This document shows, piece after piece, positions 54,420-63,356 of a DNA stretch of 64,000 nt. The first letter of the stretch is position 1, and the number at the start of each line of letters is the position of its first letter. Source of the stretch: an uncultured Eubacteriales bacterium (GTDB lineage: Bacteria > Bacillota > Clostridia > Oscillospirales > UMGS1783); assembly GCA_934456365.1 (NCBI GenBank), contig CAKSHC010000002.1:62001-126000 (forward strand). The letters are read 5' to 3'. The position numbers and the translations under genes are program-made. The notes below the pieces were generated by a model. That model was given only the letters and a program-made list of their open reading frames with translations. It was not told where the DNA came from and did not search any database.

Positions 54420-56138
54420 TTATTTCTTGTGATGATCGGTGTGCAGAAGCTTATGTGCCAGATGAGAGCCCGGCTTGCCGAGCACCTCGCGATAAAGCGT
54501 TTGCACGTCCGGATTCTCATGCGAGAAGCGGATTTTATTGGTCTTATCGAGCCGGCGCAGGTTGTCGGCGATTTCACCGGTTCTGGAGCCGCACAGCGAG
54601 ATGGGCTGTCCGCCGCCGCCCGCGCAGCCGCCCGGACAGGCCATGACCTCCACAAAATCGTATTCCGCCCGTCCGGCGCGCACATCCTCGATCAGCGCGC
54701 GGGCATTGCCCAGCCCCGAAACAACGGCGGTGCGCACGAGCGTATCTCCCACCTTGAAGCTGGCCTCGATGCGCTTGTCCGCTTCGCCGCGCACATCCGA
54801 GAAGGCGTCGGCTCCGGGCAGCTCGCCGGTGGCCAGGAAGTAGGCCGAGCGAAGAGCGGCCTCCATGACGCCGCCGGTGGTGCCGAAGATCACACCGGCA
54901 CCGGTGGCCTCGGCAAAGGGCGCGTCAAAGGGCTCCTCGGCAAGATTTTCCGCCTTCAGGCAGCGGGCGCGCAGCATGCGCACAAATTCGCGGGTAGTGA
55001 GAACAAGATCCACATCGGCGTTGCCCGCCTCATCGTACATGTCCGGCAGCTCGCATTCGCCCTTCTTGGCCATGCAGGGCATGATCGAGATGACGAAGAT
55101 GCGGGAGGGATCCACATCCAGACGCAGCGAAAGCATGTACTTGATGAGAGCACCGAACATCTGCTGCGGGGACTTGGCGGTGGAAAGCTGGTCGAGCATA
55201 TCGGGATATTCGCTCTTTAAGAAGCGCACCCAGCCCGGGCAGCAGGAGGTGAACATGGGGAAAACGTGCCGACCCTTTTGGGAGAGGCGCTGAAGAAACT
55301 CCGAGCCCTCCTCCATGATGGTCATATCAGCCGAGAAATCGGTGTCGAACACGTAATCAATGCCCATGGCCTTGAGCGAGGCCACCATTTTACCGACGGT
55401 GGCTTCCTCCGGCTTCATGCCGAAGTACTGGCCCCAGGCGCCGCGCACGGCAGGCGCGATCTGCACCACCGTGATCAGGTCGGGATCGGCGATCGCCTTG
55501 AAGGCGCGCTCGGTGTCGTCGCGGGCCTGCAGCGCCCCCACCGGGCAGTGGGTCACGCACTGGCCGCACAGGGCGCAGTTGACGTCGGTGAGGTTCAGCC
55601 CCTCGCGCACCGCCACCGTCGAGCGGCTTCCCGTGTTTTTCAGGTCCCACACCCCCAGCGTCTGGATGTGCTCACACACCTGAATGCAGCGCAGGCATTT
55701 GATGCATTTGCCGGCGTCGCGCTGCAGGGGCAGGGTGGGATCCCAATAGGTCGGCTCTCGCTTGACGGCAAAGGGAATGCCGGTCACCCCGAGGTCGTTG
55801 GAAAGCTTCTGCAGCGAGCAGTTGCCGCTGCGGGCGCAGTAGGCGCAGTTGCAGTTGTGCTGGGAAAGAATCAGCTCCACATTGGTCTTGCGGGCCAGCC
55901 GGGCGCGGGGGCTGTCGGTCAGAACGCTCATGCCCTCGGTCGCCTCGGTCACACAGGCCGCAGCCAGCTTCTGCATGCCCTCCACCTCAACCATGCAGGC
56001 GCGGCAGGCGCCCACCTCGTTTAGGCCCTCCCAGTAGCAGAGGGTGGGGATATGAACCCCGAGGGATTCCGCCGCCTTGAGGATGGTGGTGCCTTCGGGC
56101 ACCGCAACGGGCCGGTGATTGATCGTCAGATTTACCAT
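54420..56138 (-). CDS. hydA: [FeFe] hydrogenase catalytic subunit
   Basis: 572 residues. N-terminal 2Fe-2S ferredoxin domain (HIPTLCYWEGLNEVGACRAC), the His-Cys 4Fe-4S segment (HNCNCAYCARSGNCSLQ), two 4Fe-4S clusters (CIKCLRCIQVCE, CALCGQCVTHCPVGAL) and the H-cluster domain with L1 FTSCCPGWV (about 294), L2 MPCMAKKGE (about 352) and L3 ACPGGCAGGGGQP (about 498). This is the modular M3-like type. It reduces protons or oxidises hydrogen, disposing of electrons from sugar fermentation. ATG 56138 follows GGGAGGGAA and overlaps the upstream flavoprotein gene by seven bases. Confidence 0.96.
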   Translation of the reverse strand: MVNLTINHRPVAVPEGTTILKAAESLGVHIPTLCYWEGLNEVGACRACMVEVEGMQKLAAACVTEATEGMSVLTDSPRARLARKTNVELILSQHNCNCAYCARSGNCSLQKLSNDLGVTGIPFAVKREPTYWDPTLPLQRDAGKCIKCLRCIQVCEHIQTLGVWDLKNTGSRSTVAVREGLNLTDVNCALCGQCVTHCPVGALQARDDTERAFKAIADPDLITVVQIAPAVRGAWGQYFGMKPEEATVGKMVASLKAMGIDYVFDTDFSADMTIMEEGSEFLQRLSQKGRHVFPMFTSCCPGWVRFLKSEYPDMLDQLSTAKSPQQMFGALIKYMLSLRLDVDPSRIFVISIMPCMAKKGECELPDMYDEAGNADVDLVLTTREFVRMLRARCLKAENLAEEPFDAPFAEATGAGVIFGTTGGVMEAALRSAYFLATGELPGADAFSDVRGEADKRIEASFKVGDTLVRTAVVSGLGNARALIEDVRAGRAEYDFVEVMACPGGCAGGGGQPISLCGSRTGEIADNLRRLDKTNKIRFSHENPDVQTLYREVLGKPGSHLAHKLLHTDHHKK

Positions 56139-57964
56139 TCGTGTTCCCTCCCGCCTTTGAAGCGGCCGTAGCCGTAGTAGTCGCACATCAGGCAGCGCCC
56201 GGTTTCCTGCGCCGCCTCCTCTTCGCTCATGCCGCAGGAGCACAGGTCAAAGGTGCGTCTGCGGTCCTCCGCCGGGATCTCGGTGATGTTGACCCGGCCG
56301 CAGGGAGCGGTGTCTTTGAAGGTGGGGGCGGGCATATCGATGTCCACCGAAATCTTGTGGTGGTAGCCAAGGTAGAGGTCGATGTTGGCCGCGCCGACCT
56401 TGCCGGCCTCAATGGCGCGGATGACCGTCGCCGGAGAAGAGACGCAGTCGCCGCCGGCATAGACGCCCTTCATCTCGGCAAAGGAGGCGTCGTCTCTCGC
56501 CGCAATCACATCCCACTTCAAAGGCAGCCCCTCGGCGCCGAGGTAATGGGAGTCGATGGCCTGACCGATGGCCACGATGATCACATCGGCCTCCAAACGC
56601 TCCTCGGGCTTGTTGGCCTTCATCGGGCGCGGACGGCCGGAGTTGTCCACAGGGCCGATCATCTGCGGCTGCATCCAGAGAGCGACCGCCTCGCCGGCTT
56701 CGTTTTTCTCGATGCGGGCAGGAGCCTGAAGGGTAACCAGCTCGCAGCCCTCGGCCACCGCGCTGTCGACCTCCTCCACCAGAGCCGTCATGTCGATCTG
56801 GCGGCGACGGTAGATGATGCTCACGCTCTTGGCGCCCAGGCGCAAAGAGGTGCGGGCACAGTCCATCGCCACGTTGCCGCCGCCGATCACGGCGATCCGC
56901 TTGCCCGAGAAATCGGGGTATTCCTCGTCGCCGATGCCGCGCAGGATCTGCACGGCGGAGAGCACGTTGGGCGCGTCGTCGCCCTCGATGCCGAGCTTTT
57001 TATCGGCATGGGCGCCGATGGCGATGTAAATGGCGTCGTTGTGGGCGCGCAGCTCCTTGAGGGTGATGTCCTTGCCCAGCGAGGTGTTGGTGTGGACCTC
57101 CACCCCCTTGGTGCAGACCTCAATGTCGCGGTCCAGCAGCCTGCGGGGCAGGCGATAGGCCGGAATCCCGTAGCGGATCATGCCGCCCAGCCGGTCGCGC
57201 TGCTCGTAGAGCGTGACCGAGTGGCCCATCAGGGTCAGGAAATAGGCGGCGGAAAGCCCCGCCGGGCCGCCGCCGACCACGGCAACCTTCTTGCCGGTCG
57301 CGGGCGCGGGCTCGGGAGCTTCCACATTTTCCACATGATCCACCGCATAGCGCTTGATGCCGCAGATGTTGACCGGCGCGTCGAGCACCACCCGGCGGCA
57401 GTGCCCTTCGCAGGGATGCTCGCAGATGTAGGCGCAGGCCACGGGGAAGGGATTGTCTTTGCGGATGAGCTTCACGGCGTCTTCGTAGCGCCCCTCGCGC
57501 ACGAGCGCCACATAGCCCGGAATGTCCACATGGGCCGGGCAGGATTCCACACAGGGCACCCGGCGCTCCGAGGAGGCGGCGCAGATGCGGCGGCCGATGT
57601 GGCTTTCCAGGTCTTCATGATAGGCGTCCAGCGACCGCAGCACCATATCGGCCGTTTCGGTGCCGAGGATGCAGTCGGCGCTGTCGCGCATGTTTTCTGC
57701 CAGGGAGCGGATGGTTTCCACATCCTCCGGCTTCCCTCTGCCCTCCAAAATTTCTTCGAGCAGATGGACGATCTGGGTCAAACCGATCCGGCAGGGCGTG
57801 CACTTGCCGCAGGTTTGGGTGTGGGACAGCTGCAAAAAGGCCTGAAGCTGATCGATCGGGCATTGGCCGACCGGACCGCCGAAAGCGCGTCGCTCCAGAT
57901 CTCGGTGCAGAGAGGCGGCGGCGTTTTCCGCCACACCGGGACGGACTACATTCAGTCGTTTCAA
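56132..57964 (-). CDS. NuoF-tail/GltD-like flavoprotein partner of the hydrogenase
   Basis: 610 residues. The N-terminal 110 residues match the 4Fe-4S end of NuoF/HydB (QTCGKCTPCRIGLTQ). Next comes the glutamate-synthase small-subunit-like half: CVESCPAHVDIPGYV and CEHPCEGHCRR (4Fe-4S ligands), then FAD- and NAD(P)-binding Rossmann folds (VAVVGGGPAGLSAAYFL, IAVIGGGNVAMDCA), VIVAIGQ and GVYAGGDCVSSPATVIRAI. A second Cys set lies at the end (LCSCG, CLMCDYYGYG). The NuoF FMN/NAD domain itself is missing. TTG start with AAAGGAG. Likely passes electrons between NAD(P)H and HydA; electron bifurcation is possible but not shown. Confidence 0.85.
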   Translation of the reverse strand: MKRLNVVRPGVAENAAASLHRDLERRAFGGPVGQCPIDQLQAFLQLSHTQTCGKCTPCRIGLTQIVHLLEEILEGRGKPEDVETIRSLAENMRDSADCILGTETADMVLRSLDAYHEDLESHIGRRICAASSERRVPCVESCPAHVDIPGYVALVREGRYEDAVKLIRKDNPFPVACAYICEHPCEGHCRRVVLDAPVNICGIKRYAVDHVENVEAPEPAPATGKKVAVVGGGPAGLSAAYFLTLMGHSVTLYEQRDRLGGMIRYGIPAYRLPRRLLDRDIEVCTKGVEVHTNTSLGKDITLKELRAHNDAIYIAIGAHADKKLGIEGDDAPNVLSAVQILRGIGDEEYPDFSGKRIAVIGGGNVAMDCARTSLRLGAKSVSIIYRRRQIDMTALVEEVDSAVAEGCELVTLQAPARIEKNEAGEAVALWMQPQMIGPVDNSGRPRPMKANKPEERLEADVIIVAIGQAIDSHYLGAEGLPLKWDVIAARDDASFAEMKGVYAGGDCVSSPATVIRAIEAGKVGAANIDLYLGYHHKISVDIDMPAPTFKDTAPCGRVNITEIPAEDRRRTFDLCSCGMSEEEAAQETGRCLMCDYYGYGRFKGGREHEW

Positions 57965-57999
57965 GGCGTGCTCCTTTCCAGGTCAACAGATATGTTGAT

Positions 58000-58028
58000 A
58001 ATATATCATTTTTCTTATAATATTTCAA
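58000..58028 (-). promoter_or_regulatory. Promoter of the hydrogenase operon
   Basis: On the minus strand TTGAAA (58023-58028), 17-base spacer, TATATT (58000-58005), in an AT-rich gap 35 bases before the TTG start. Confidence 0.65.
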
Positions 58029-58030
58029 CA

Positions 58031-58061
58031 AGAAAAAGAAAAAAGAGGCTCGATTTGAGCC
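58031..58061 (-). terminator. Terminator of the rapZ-whiA-dnaE-pfkA operon
   Basis: On the minus strand GGCTC pairs with GAGCC around AAATC (58047-58061), followed by a long T-rich run, TCTTTTTTCTTTTTC. It is 18 bases after the pfkA stop. Confidence 0.8.
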
Positions 58062-58078
58062 CCTTTTTGGCGGAAATT

Positions 58079-59056
58079 TCAGGAATTGACCTCCATGGCG
58101 ATGCGATAGAGCTTTTCATTGATGGGTTTTTTGATGTCGATGGCCTCGTCGAGATCCAGATCCCGGATGTGGCCGTCTTTGCGGATGATCATGCGGTTGC
58201 GCTGATTCTGGTCGATCAGCTCCACGGCATGGAAGCCCATGCGGGAGGCGATGGTGCGGTCGCGCGAGGTGGGGCTGCCGCCTCTTTGCACATAGCCCAG
58301 AATGCTGGCGCGGCTTTCGATGCCGGTTGCTTCCTCGATGCGCCGGGCCAGCTCGTGGGCCCCGCCCACGCCTTCGGCAACCATGATGATGAAATGCTTC
58401 TTGCCGGTGCGGATGGTGGCCGAAATGCGGTCGAGGATATCGCGCTGGAAGTCATAAGGAATTTCAGGGATGAGAATGGCGGTGGCGCCGGTGGCCAAAC
58501 CGGAATGCAGCGCGATAAAGCCGCAGGAACGCCCCATCACCTCCACCACCGTGCAGCGGTTGTGGGATTGGGAGGTGTCGCGGATCTTATCCACCATTTC
58601 GGTCACGGTGTTGATGGCGGTATCCACCCCGATGGTGTAGTCGGTCGCGCCGATGTCGTTGTCGATGGTGCCGGGCAGGCACATCACATTGACGCCCCGC
58701 TTGGCCAGCGCCTGCGCGCCGCGGAAGCTGCCGTCGCCGCCGATGACGACCAGAGCCGCCAGATCGTGCTTGCGGCAAACCTCGGCCGCCTTGTCCTGTC
58801 CGGCGCTGTCCATCATTTCCTTGCAGCGAGCGGTGTAGAGAATGGTGCCGCCGCGGTGAATGGTGTCGGAAACGGTTCGCGCGTTCATGGCCACATAGTC
58901 GTCGGAAATCAGCCCGTTGTAGCCGCGCAGAAAGCCGACGGCGCTGTAGCCGTGGTTGATCGCGGCGCGCACCACGGCGCGCACGGCCGCATTCATGCCC
59001 GGGGCGTCTCCGCCGCTGGTCAGGATGCCGATCGTTGATCTGGTGTTCTGTTCCAT
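58079..59056 (-). CDS. pfkA: ATP-dependent 6-phosphofructokinase
   Basis: 325 residues, normal bacterial Pfk length. IGILTSGGDAPGMNAAVRAV (ATP site), IGGDGSFRGAQAL, PGTIDNDIGATDYTIGVDTA with the catalytic Asp in TIDND, EVMGRSCGFIAL, IPEIPYDF, and LGYVQRGGSPTSRDR. GGDGS at the ATP/PPi-deciding position indicates an ATP-using enzyme. ATG 59056 follows AAAGGAG; the upstream in-frame ATG lies within the dnaE end. Last gene of the operon. Controls entry into glycolysis. Confidence 0.96.
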   Translation of the reverse strand: MEQNTRSTIGILTSGGDAPGMNAAVRAVVRAAINHGYSAVGFLRGYNGLISDDYVAMNARTVSDTIHRGGTILYTARCKEMMDSAGQDKAAEVCRKHDLAALVVIGGDGSFRGAQALAKRGVNVMCLPGTIDNDIGATDYTIGVDTAINTVTEMVDKIRDTSQSHNRCTVVEVMGRSCGFIALHSGLATGATAILIPEIPYDFQRDILDRISATIRTGKKHFIIMVAEGVGGAHELARRIEEATGIESRASILGYVQRGGSPTSRDRTIASRMGFHAVELIDQNQRNRMIIRKDGHIRDLDLDEAIDIKKPINEKLYRIAMEVNS

Positions 59057-59088
59057 CTTTTTTCCATCTCCTTTATGGGGTTCAAAAT

Positions 59089-62000
59089 TCACTTTTTCAC
59101 AACCACCCGTCCGCTGCCCAGAAGCTCTTCGAGCTGCTCGGTCAGGCGGCGCGTGATGGCAACGGGCGAGGCGTATTTATAATATTTCTTCTCGCCCTGG
59201 AAATAAAACACAGCTTCGTCCGCCCCCGGCGAATCCATCAGCAGGTCTTTCACCCGCCGCTCCTCCTGGGGATCGGTCTCGTCGATTTTCAGATAAAGAC
59301 GCTTGGCGATGCTGGGGTTCACATTGATATAGGAAATGCTGTCGCAGATCAGCTTGGCGCCGTCCTCCTCGCGCACGCTCACCCGCCCTGTGATCATCAC
59401 GGCCTCGTCTTCCTGCAGGAAGCTTGCGAATTTCTCGCGCACGCTCGGGAAAACGATCACCTCGGCCGAGCCGGTCAGATCGTCGAGCTCGAGGAAGGCC
59501 ATGGTGGCGTTGGATTTGGTCACCTTGGTGGTCACGGCCGAAATGATGCCGGCCACGGTGATCTTCTGCCCGTCGCGCAGGCGCAGCATCCCGTCTTCAT
59601 CCGGCGAAAATTCCGAAAGCGTGGGCAGCCCGAGATCCTCCGCCGCCTTCTGATATTCGCTCATCGGATGTCCGGTCAGATACATGCCCGCCGCCTCCTT
59701 CTCGTAGGCCAGCAGGGTGCGCTTGTCGTATTCGTCGGCCTCGGCGTAGATGCCCTCCTCCTCGTCACCGAACCCGGCGCCGAACAGGGAAAGCTGCCCC
59801 TCCATGTTATGCTTGCGTTCCTCGGCCACCGAGGAAAGCAGCGTTTCGTAGCTGAGCATCAGCGATTGGCGGCTGCGCCCGAGGGAATCAAAGGCACCGC
59901 ACTTGATAAGTGAGGAAACCACCTTGGAATTGAGGTCGCCCGCCGAGCAGCGCTGGATGAAGTCGTAGAGCGAGCGGAAGGGCCCGTTGGTCTCCCTCTC
60001 GCGGATCACACCCTCGATCGCTCCCGCACCCACCCCCTTGATGGCCACCAGCCCGTAGCGCACCTCGCGGTCGTGGGCGGTGAATTGAGAGAAAGAGCGG
60101 TTAATGTCCGGCGGCGAAACGGTCAGCCCCATGCGGTGGCACTCGTCGCGGTACTGCGCGATCTTGTTGGTGCTGTCCACCACGCTGGTCATCAGAGCGG
60201 CCATGTACTGCGCCGGATAGTGGCGCTTGAGGTAGGCTGTCTGGTAGGTCACATAGGCATAAGCCGCGGCATGTGCTTTGTTGAAGGCGTAGCTCGCGAA
60301 GGCCGCCATGTCGTCGAAGATCTTGTTGGCCACCTTCTCGTCGATCCCGCGTGCAAGGCACCCTTCCACTAAGGTGTTGCCCGCGTCGTCCTTTTTGCCG
60401 TGGAGGAAAACGGTGCGTTCGGCCTCCATGGCCGCGGCCTTTTTCTTGGCCATGATGCGTCGCACCAGGTCGGCGCGGCCGTAGGAATAGCCGGCCAGCA
60501 CCTGCACCATCTGCATGACCTGCTCCTGGTAAACCATGCAGCCGTAGGTCACGTCGAGGATATCCTTGAGCAGCGGATGATCGTAAACCACCCGCTCCGG
60601 GTGCCGCTTGCCCTCGATGTAGCGGGGAATGGAATCCATGGGCCCCGGCCGGTAAAGGGAGATCACGGCGATCACGTCTTCGATGTTCTGCGGCTGCAGA
60701 TCGGTGAGCACCCGGCGCATGCCCGGGCTCTCCAGCTGAAACACCCCGCTCGTGTCGCCCTTTGACAGCATTTCAAACACATCCGCGTCGTCGCACTGCA
60801 TCATGATCTCGGGATCGAAATCGGGCTTTGTGCGCCGGATGTCCTTGATGGCGTCGTCGATGACATCGAGGTTGCGCAGCCCCAAAAAGTCCATCTTCAG
60901 AAGGCCGAGGGATTCCACCGTTTCCTTCGGGTATTGGGTTACCTCCGCCCCGTCGCTCGTGTGCAGCGGAAGATATTCCTCCACCGCCTTGTCGGTGATC
61001 ACCACCCCCGCGGCATGGATGCCGGTCTGGCGGGGGGTGCCCTCGAGCATCAGGGAGGTGTCGATCAGCTTCTTGACTCGGGCGTCCTCGTCGTAGAGCT
61101 TCTTGAGATCGGGAGAAACCACCAGCGCCTTGGCAATGGTCATCTTCAGATCCTTGTCCGGGATGAGCTTGGCCACCTTGTCCACCTCGGCGTAGGTGTA
61201 GCCTAAGGTGCGGCCCACGTCGCGCACCGCGCCGCGCGCCTTCATGGTGCCGAAGGTGATGATCTGGCAAACGTGGTCCGAGCCGTATTTTTCGTTGACG
61301 TATTCGATTACCTTGCTCCGCTTCTCGGTGTGGAAGTCCACATCGATATCCGGCATGGTCACGCGCTCGGGGTTGAGAAAGCGCTCGAAGAACAGGGAGA
61401 AGCGGATGGGATCGATCTCGGTGATCCCCAGCGTGTAGGAAACCACCGAGCCCGCTGCCGAGCCGCGCCCGGGGCCGACGGGAATGTCGTGGGTTTTGGC
61501 GTAGTTGATGTAGTCCCACACGATGAGGAAGTAGTCCACAAAGCCCATCTGGTGGATGGTTTCCAGCTCGAAATGCAGCTGATCCTCCAGCGCCTGGGTC
61601 ACGGGATGATAGCGGCGGCGCAGCCCCTGCTCGCACAGCTGGGTGAGGTATTCGTAGTGGTCCATGCCGCCGGGGGTTTCGTAGTTGGGCAGGAAACGGG
61701 CGTTGAAATCAAAGGAAACGTCGCACCGGGCGGCGATCTCGTCGGTGATGCTTACAGCCTCGGGAATTTCCCGGAAAAGCTTCTGCATTTCCTCGGTGGA
61801 CTTGACGTAAAATTCGTCGGTTTCAAAATCCATGCCGCTGCCCTCGTCCAGCGTGCGCCCCGTCTGAAGGCAGAGCAGCACCTTCTGGGCGTAAGCGTCG
61901 TCGCGGGTGAGGTAGTGGGCGTCGTTGGTGGCCACCAGCGGCACCCCCAGCTCCTTGGAAAGCCGGATCAGGCCTTCGTTGGCCGTCACCTGCTCCTTGA

Positions 62001-62538
62001 GCCCGTGCGACTGGATCTCCAGATAGAAGTTTTCCTTGCCGAAGATGTCGATGTAATTCTCGGCGATCCGGCGGGCCTCCTCGTAGTCGCCCTGCACCAG
62101 CGCGCGGGGGATCTCGCCCGAAAGGCAGGCCGAAAGGCAGATCAGCCCTTCGTGGTAGCGGCGCAGCAGCTCTTCATCCACCCGGGGCTTGATGTAGAAG
62201 CCCTCGGTGAAGCCGTGGGTGACCAGCTTGCAGAGGTTATGGTAGCCCTCGTTGTTTTTGCATAAAAGGATCAGATGGGAGTAGGCGTGGCCGCCGCCGC
62301 GGTTTTTGTCCAAACGGCTGCCGGGCGCCTTGTAGACCTCGCAGCCGATGATCGGGCGGATGCCCTCGTTCCGGCAGGCCTTGTAGAAATCGATGCAGCC
62401 GTACATCACCCCGTGGTCGGTGATGGCGCAGGAGGTCTGCCCCAGCTCCTTGACGCGCTTGACCAGCTTTTCGATCCGGCAGGCTCCGTCGAGCAGGCTG
62501 TATTCGGTGTGAAGATGCAGATGACAAAAGCCCGGCAT
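59089..62538 (-). CDS. dnaE: DNA polymerase III alpha subunit DnaE
   Basis: 1149 residues. N-terminal PHP domain (FCHLHLHTEYSLLDGACRI, ITDHGVMYG), the polymerase core with GPGRGSAAGSVVSY and PDIDVDFHTEKR (catalytic Asp), the helix-hairpin-helix and C-terminal OB-fold (KITVAGIISAVTTKVTKSNA). The PHP metal residues are largely present. ATG 62538 follows AAAAGGAGG; the open frame upstream to 63099 is antisense-like read-through of whiA. It is the DnaE1 type by length. Sits between whiA and pfkA in one operon. Confidence 0.96.
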   Translation of the reverse strand: MPGFCHLHLHTEYSLLDGACRIEKLVKRVKELGQTSCAITDHGVMYGCIDFYKACRNEGIRPIIGCEVYKAPGSRLDKNRGGGHAYSHLILLCKNNEGYHNLCKLVTHGFTEGFYIKPRVDEELLRRYHEGLICLSACLSGEIPRALVQGDYEEARRIAENYIDIFGKENFYLEIQSHGLKEQVTANEGLIRLSKELGVPLVATNDAHYLTRDDAYAQKVLLCLQTGRTLDEGSGMDFETDEFYVKSTEEMQKLFREIPEAVSITDEIAARCDVSFDFNARFLPNYETPGGMDHYEYLTQLCEQGLRRRYHPVTQALEDQLHFELETIHQMGFVDYFLIVWDYINYAKTHDIPVGPGRGSAAGSVVSYTLGITEIDPIRFSLFFERFLNPERVTMPDIDVDFHTEKRSKVIEYVNEKYGSDHVCQIITFGTMKARGAVRDVGRTLGYTYAEVDKVAKLIPDKDLKMTIAKALVVSPDLKKLYDEDARVKKLIDTSLMLEGTPRQTGIHAAGVVITDKAVEEYLPLHTSDGAEVTQYPKETVESLGLLKMDFLGLRNLDVIDDAIKDIRRTKPDFDPEIMMQCDDADVFEMLSKGDTSGVFQLESPGMRRVLTDLQPQNIEDVIAVISLYRPGPMDSIPRYIEGKRHPERVVYDHPLLKDILDVTYGCMVYQEQVMQMVQVLAGYSYGRADLVRRIMAKKKAAAMEAERTVFLHGKKDDAGNTLVEGCLARGIDEKVANKIFDDMAAFASYAFNKAHAAAYAYVTYQTAYLKRHYPAQYMAALMTSVVDSTNKIAQYRDECHRMGLTVSPPDINRSFSQFTAHDREVRYGLVAIKGVGAGAIEGVIRERETNGPFRSLYDFIQRCSAGDLNSKVVSSLIKCGAFDSLGRSRQSLMLSYETLLSSVAEERKHNMEGQLSLFGAGFGDEEEGIYAEADEYDKRTLLAYEKEAAGMYLTGHPMSEYQKAAEDLGLPTLSEFSPDEDGMLRLRDGQKITVAGIISAVTTKVTKSNATMAFLELDDLTGSAEVIVFPSVREKFASFLQEDEAVMITGRVSVREEDGAKLICDSISYINVNPSIAKRLYLKIDETDPQEERRVKDLLMDSPGADEAVFYFQGEKKYYKYASPVAITRRLTEQLEELLGSGRVVVKK

Positions 62539-62555
62539 GAGGATTCCTCCTTTTC

Positions 62556-63356
62556 TCAGTAGTAGGTGCGCAGCCGCGCCAATCGGCGGGCCAGCGCACT
62601 TTTGGATAAGGGCGGGCTCAGACGCTCGCCCAGCTCGCGCATGGAAAGCTCGGGATGATCCCGCCGCAGCGCCGCAAGGGTCTGCAGCTCGGCAGGAAGG
62701 GTGCCGAAGCGCTCTTCGGCGCAGAGTCTGCGGATGGCCGCCGCATCGGCCTCGGCGGCGGCAATGGCTTTGTCCTGGTTGGCGCTGTCGCAGTTGCCGC
62801 GACGGTTGATGTCGTTTTTCACGCTCTTTTCGATCCGCTCGTTCATCAGGATGAGCGCGCTTTTCGGCGCGCCCGCCGCCGTGAGCAGATCCTCCACCGT
62901 GTCGGCGTCCCGGTAAAGGCAAACGGCCTCCCGACGCCGGGTCGAAAGGGTGGGCGGAAAGTCGAGCGAGGCCAGTGTCAGGCAAAGGGCCGCAGCCCGC
63001 CCGCTTTCGCGGGGCACAAACTCCAAAGCATAGGAACGGGAGGGATCGCTGACCCGCCCGCACCCCAAAAACAGACCGCGCAGAAAGGCGCGTCGGCAAC
63101 AGTCCTTCTCCGGCAAAGTGTCGGAATAAGGTCCGGGCAGAGTCAGGATCGTGTCGCGCTTGCCGCGGCGCAGTCTGACGCCCGGCTCGGCGGATAAAAG
63201 GCGGATCAGTCCCTCGCAGGAGGTGCGCAGTCGATAGCCCTCGCCGACGCGGCTCCCGCCGAAGGAAACGGCGGCGCCGATCAGCGCCCGGCGGCAGCAG
63301 CCAGCCAGGGAGAGGGAAGCCGCTTCCTCCTTGGCTCTTTGGCAGAAACCGGTCAT
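62556..63356 (-). CDS. whiA: WhiA-type DNA-binding regulator
   Basis: 266 residues. N-terminal divergent homing-endonuclease-like domain (CCRRALIGAAVSFGGS, CCRRAFLRGLFLGCGRV, YALEFV) and a C-terminal helix-turn-helix (HPELSMRELGERLSPPLSKSALARRLARL), with the family signature NDINRRGNCDSANQDKA between them. Somewhat shorter than the roughly 310 residues usual in Firmicutes. WhiA affects cell division and chromosome segregation. It overlaps rapZ by four bases and is followed by dnaE 17 bases later. Confidence 0.92.
   Translation of the reverse strand: MTGFCQRAKEEAASLSLAGCCRRALIGAAVSFGGSRVGEGYRLRTSCEGLIRLLSAEPGVRLRRGKRDTILTLPGPYSDTLPEKDCCRRAFLRGLFLGCGRVSDPSRSYALEFVPRESGRAAALCLTLASLDFPPTLSTRRREAVCLYRDADTVEDLLTAAGAPKSALILMNERIEKSVKNDINRRGNCDSANQDKAIAAAEADAAAIRRLCAEERFGTLPAELQTLAALRRDHPELSMRELGERLSPPLSKSALARRLARLRTYY

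Noticed and set aside
56141..59038. 965-codon plus-strand frame across the hydrogenase partner and pfkA
   Set aside because: Antisense to two well-identified genes and crosses a promoter and a terminator.
62539..63099. Longer N-terminus for dnaE
   Set aside because: The PHP domain starts at 62538, which has a strong AAAAGGAGG site. The upstream part overlaps whiA in another frame.
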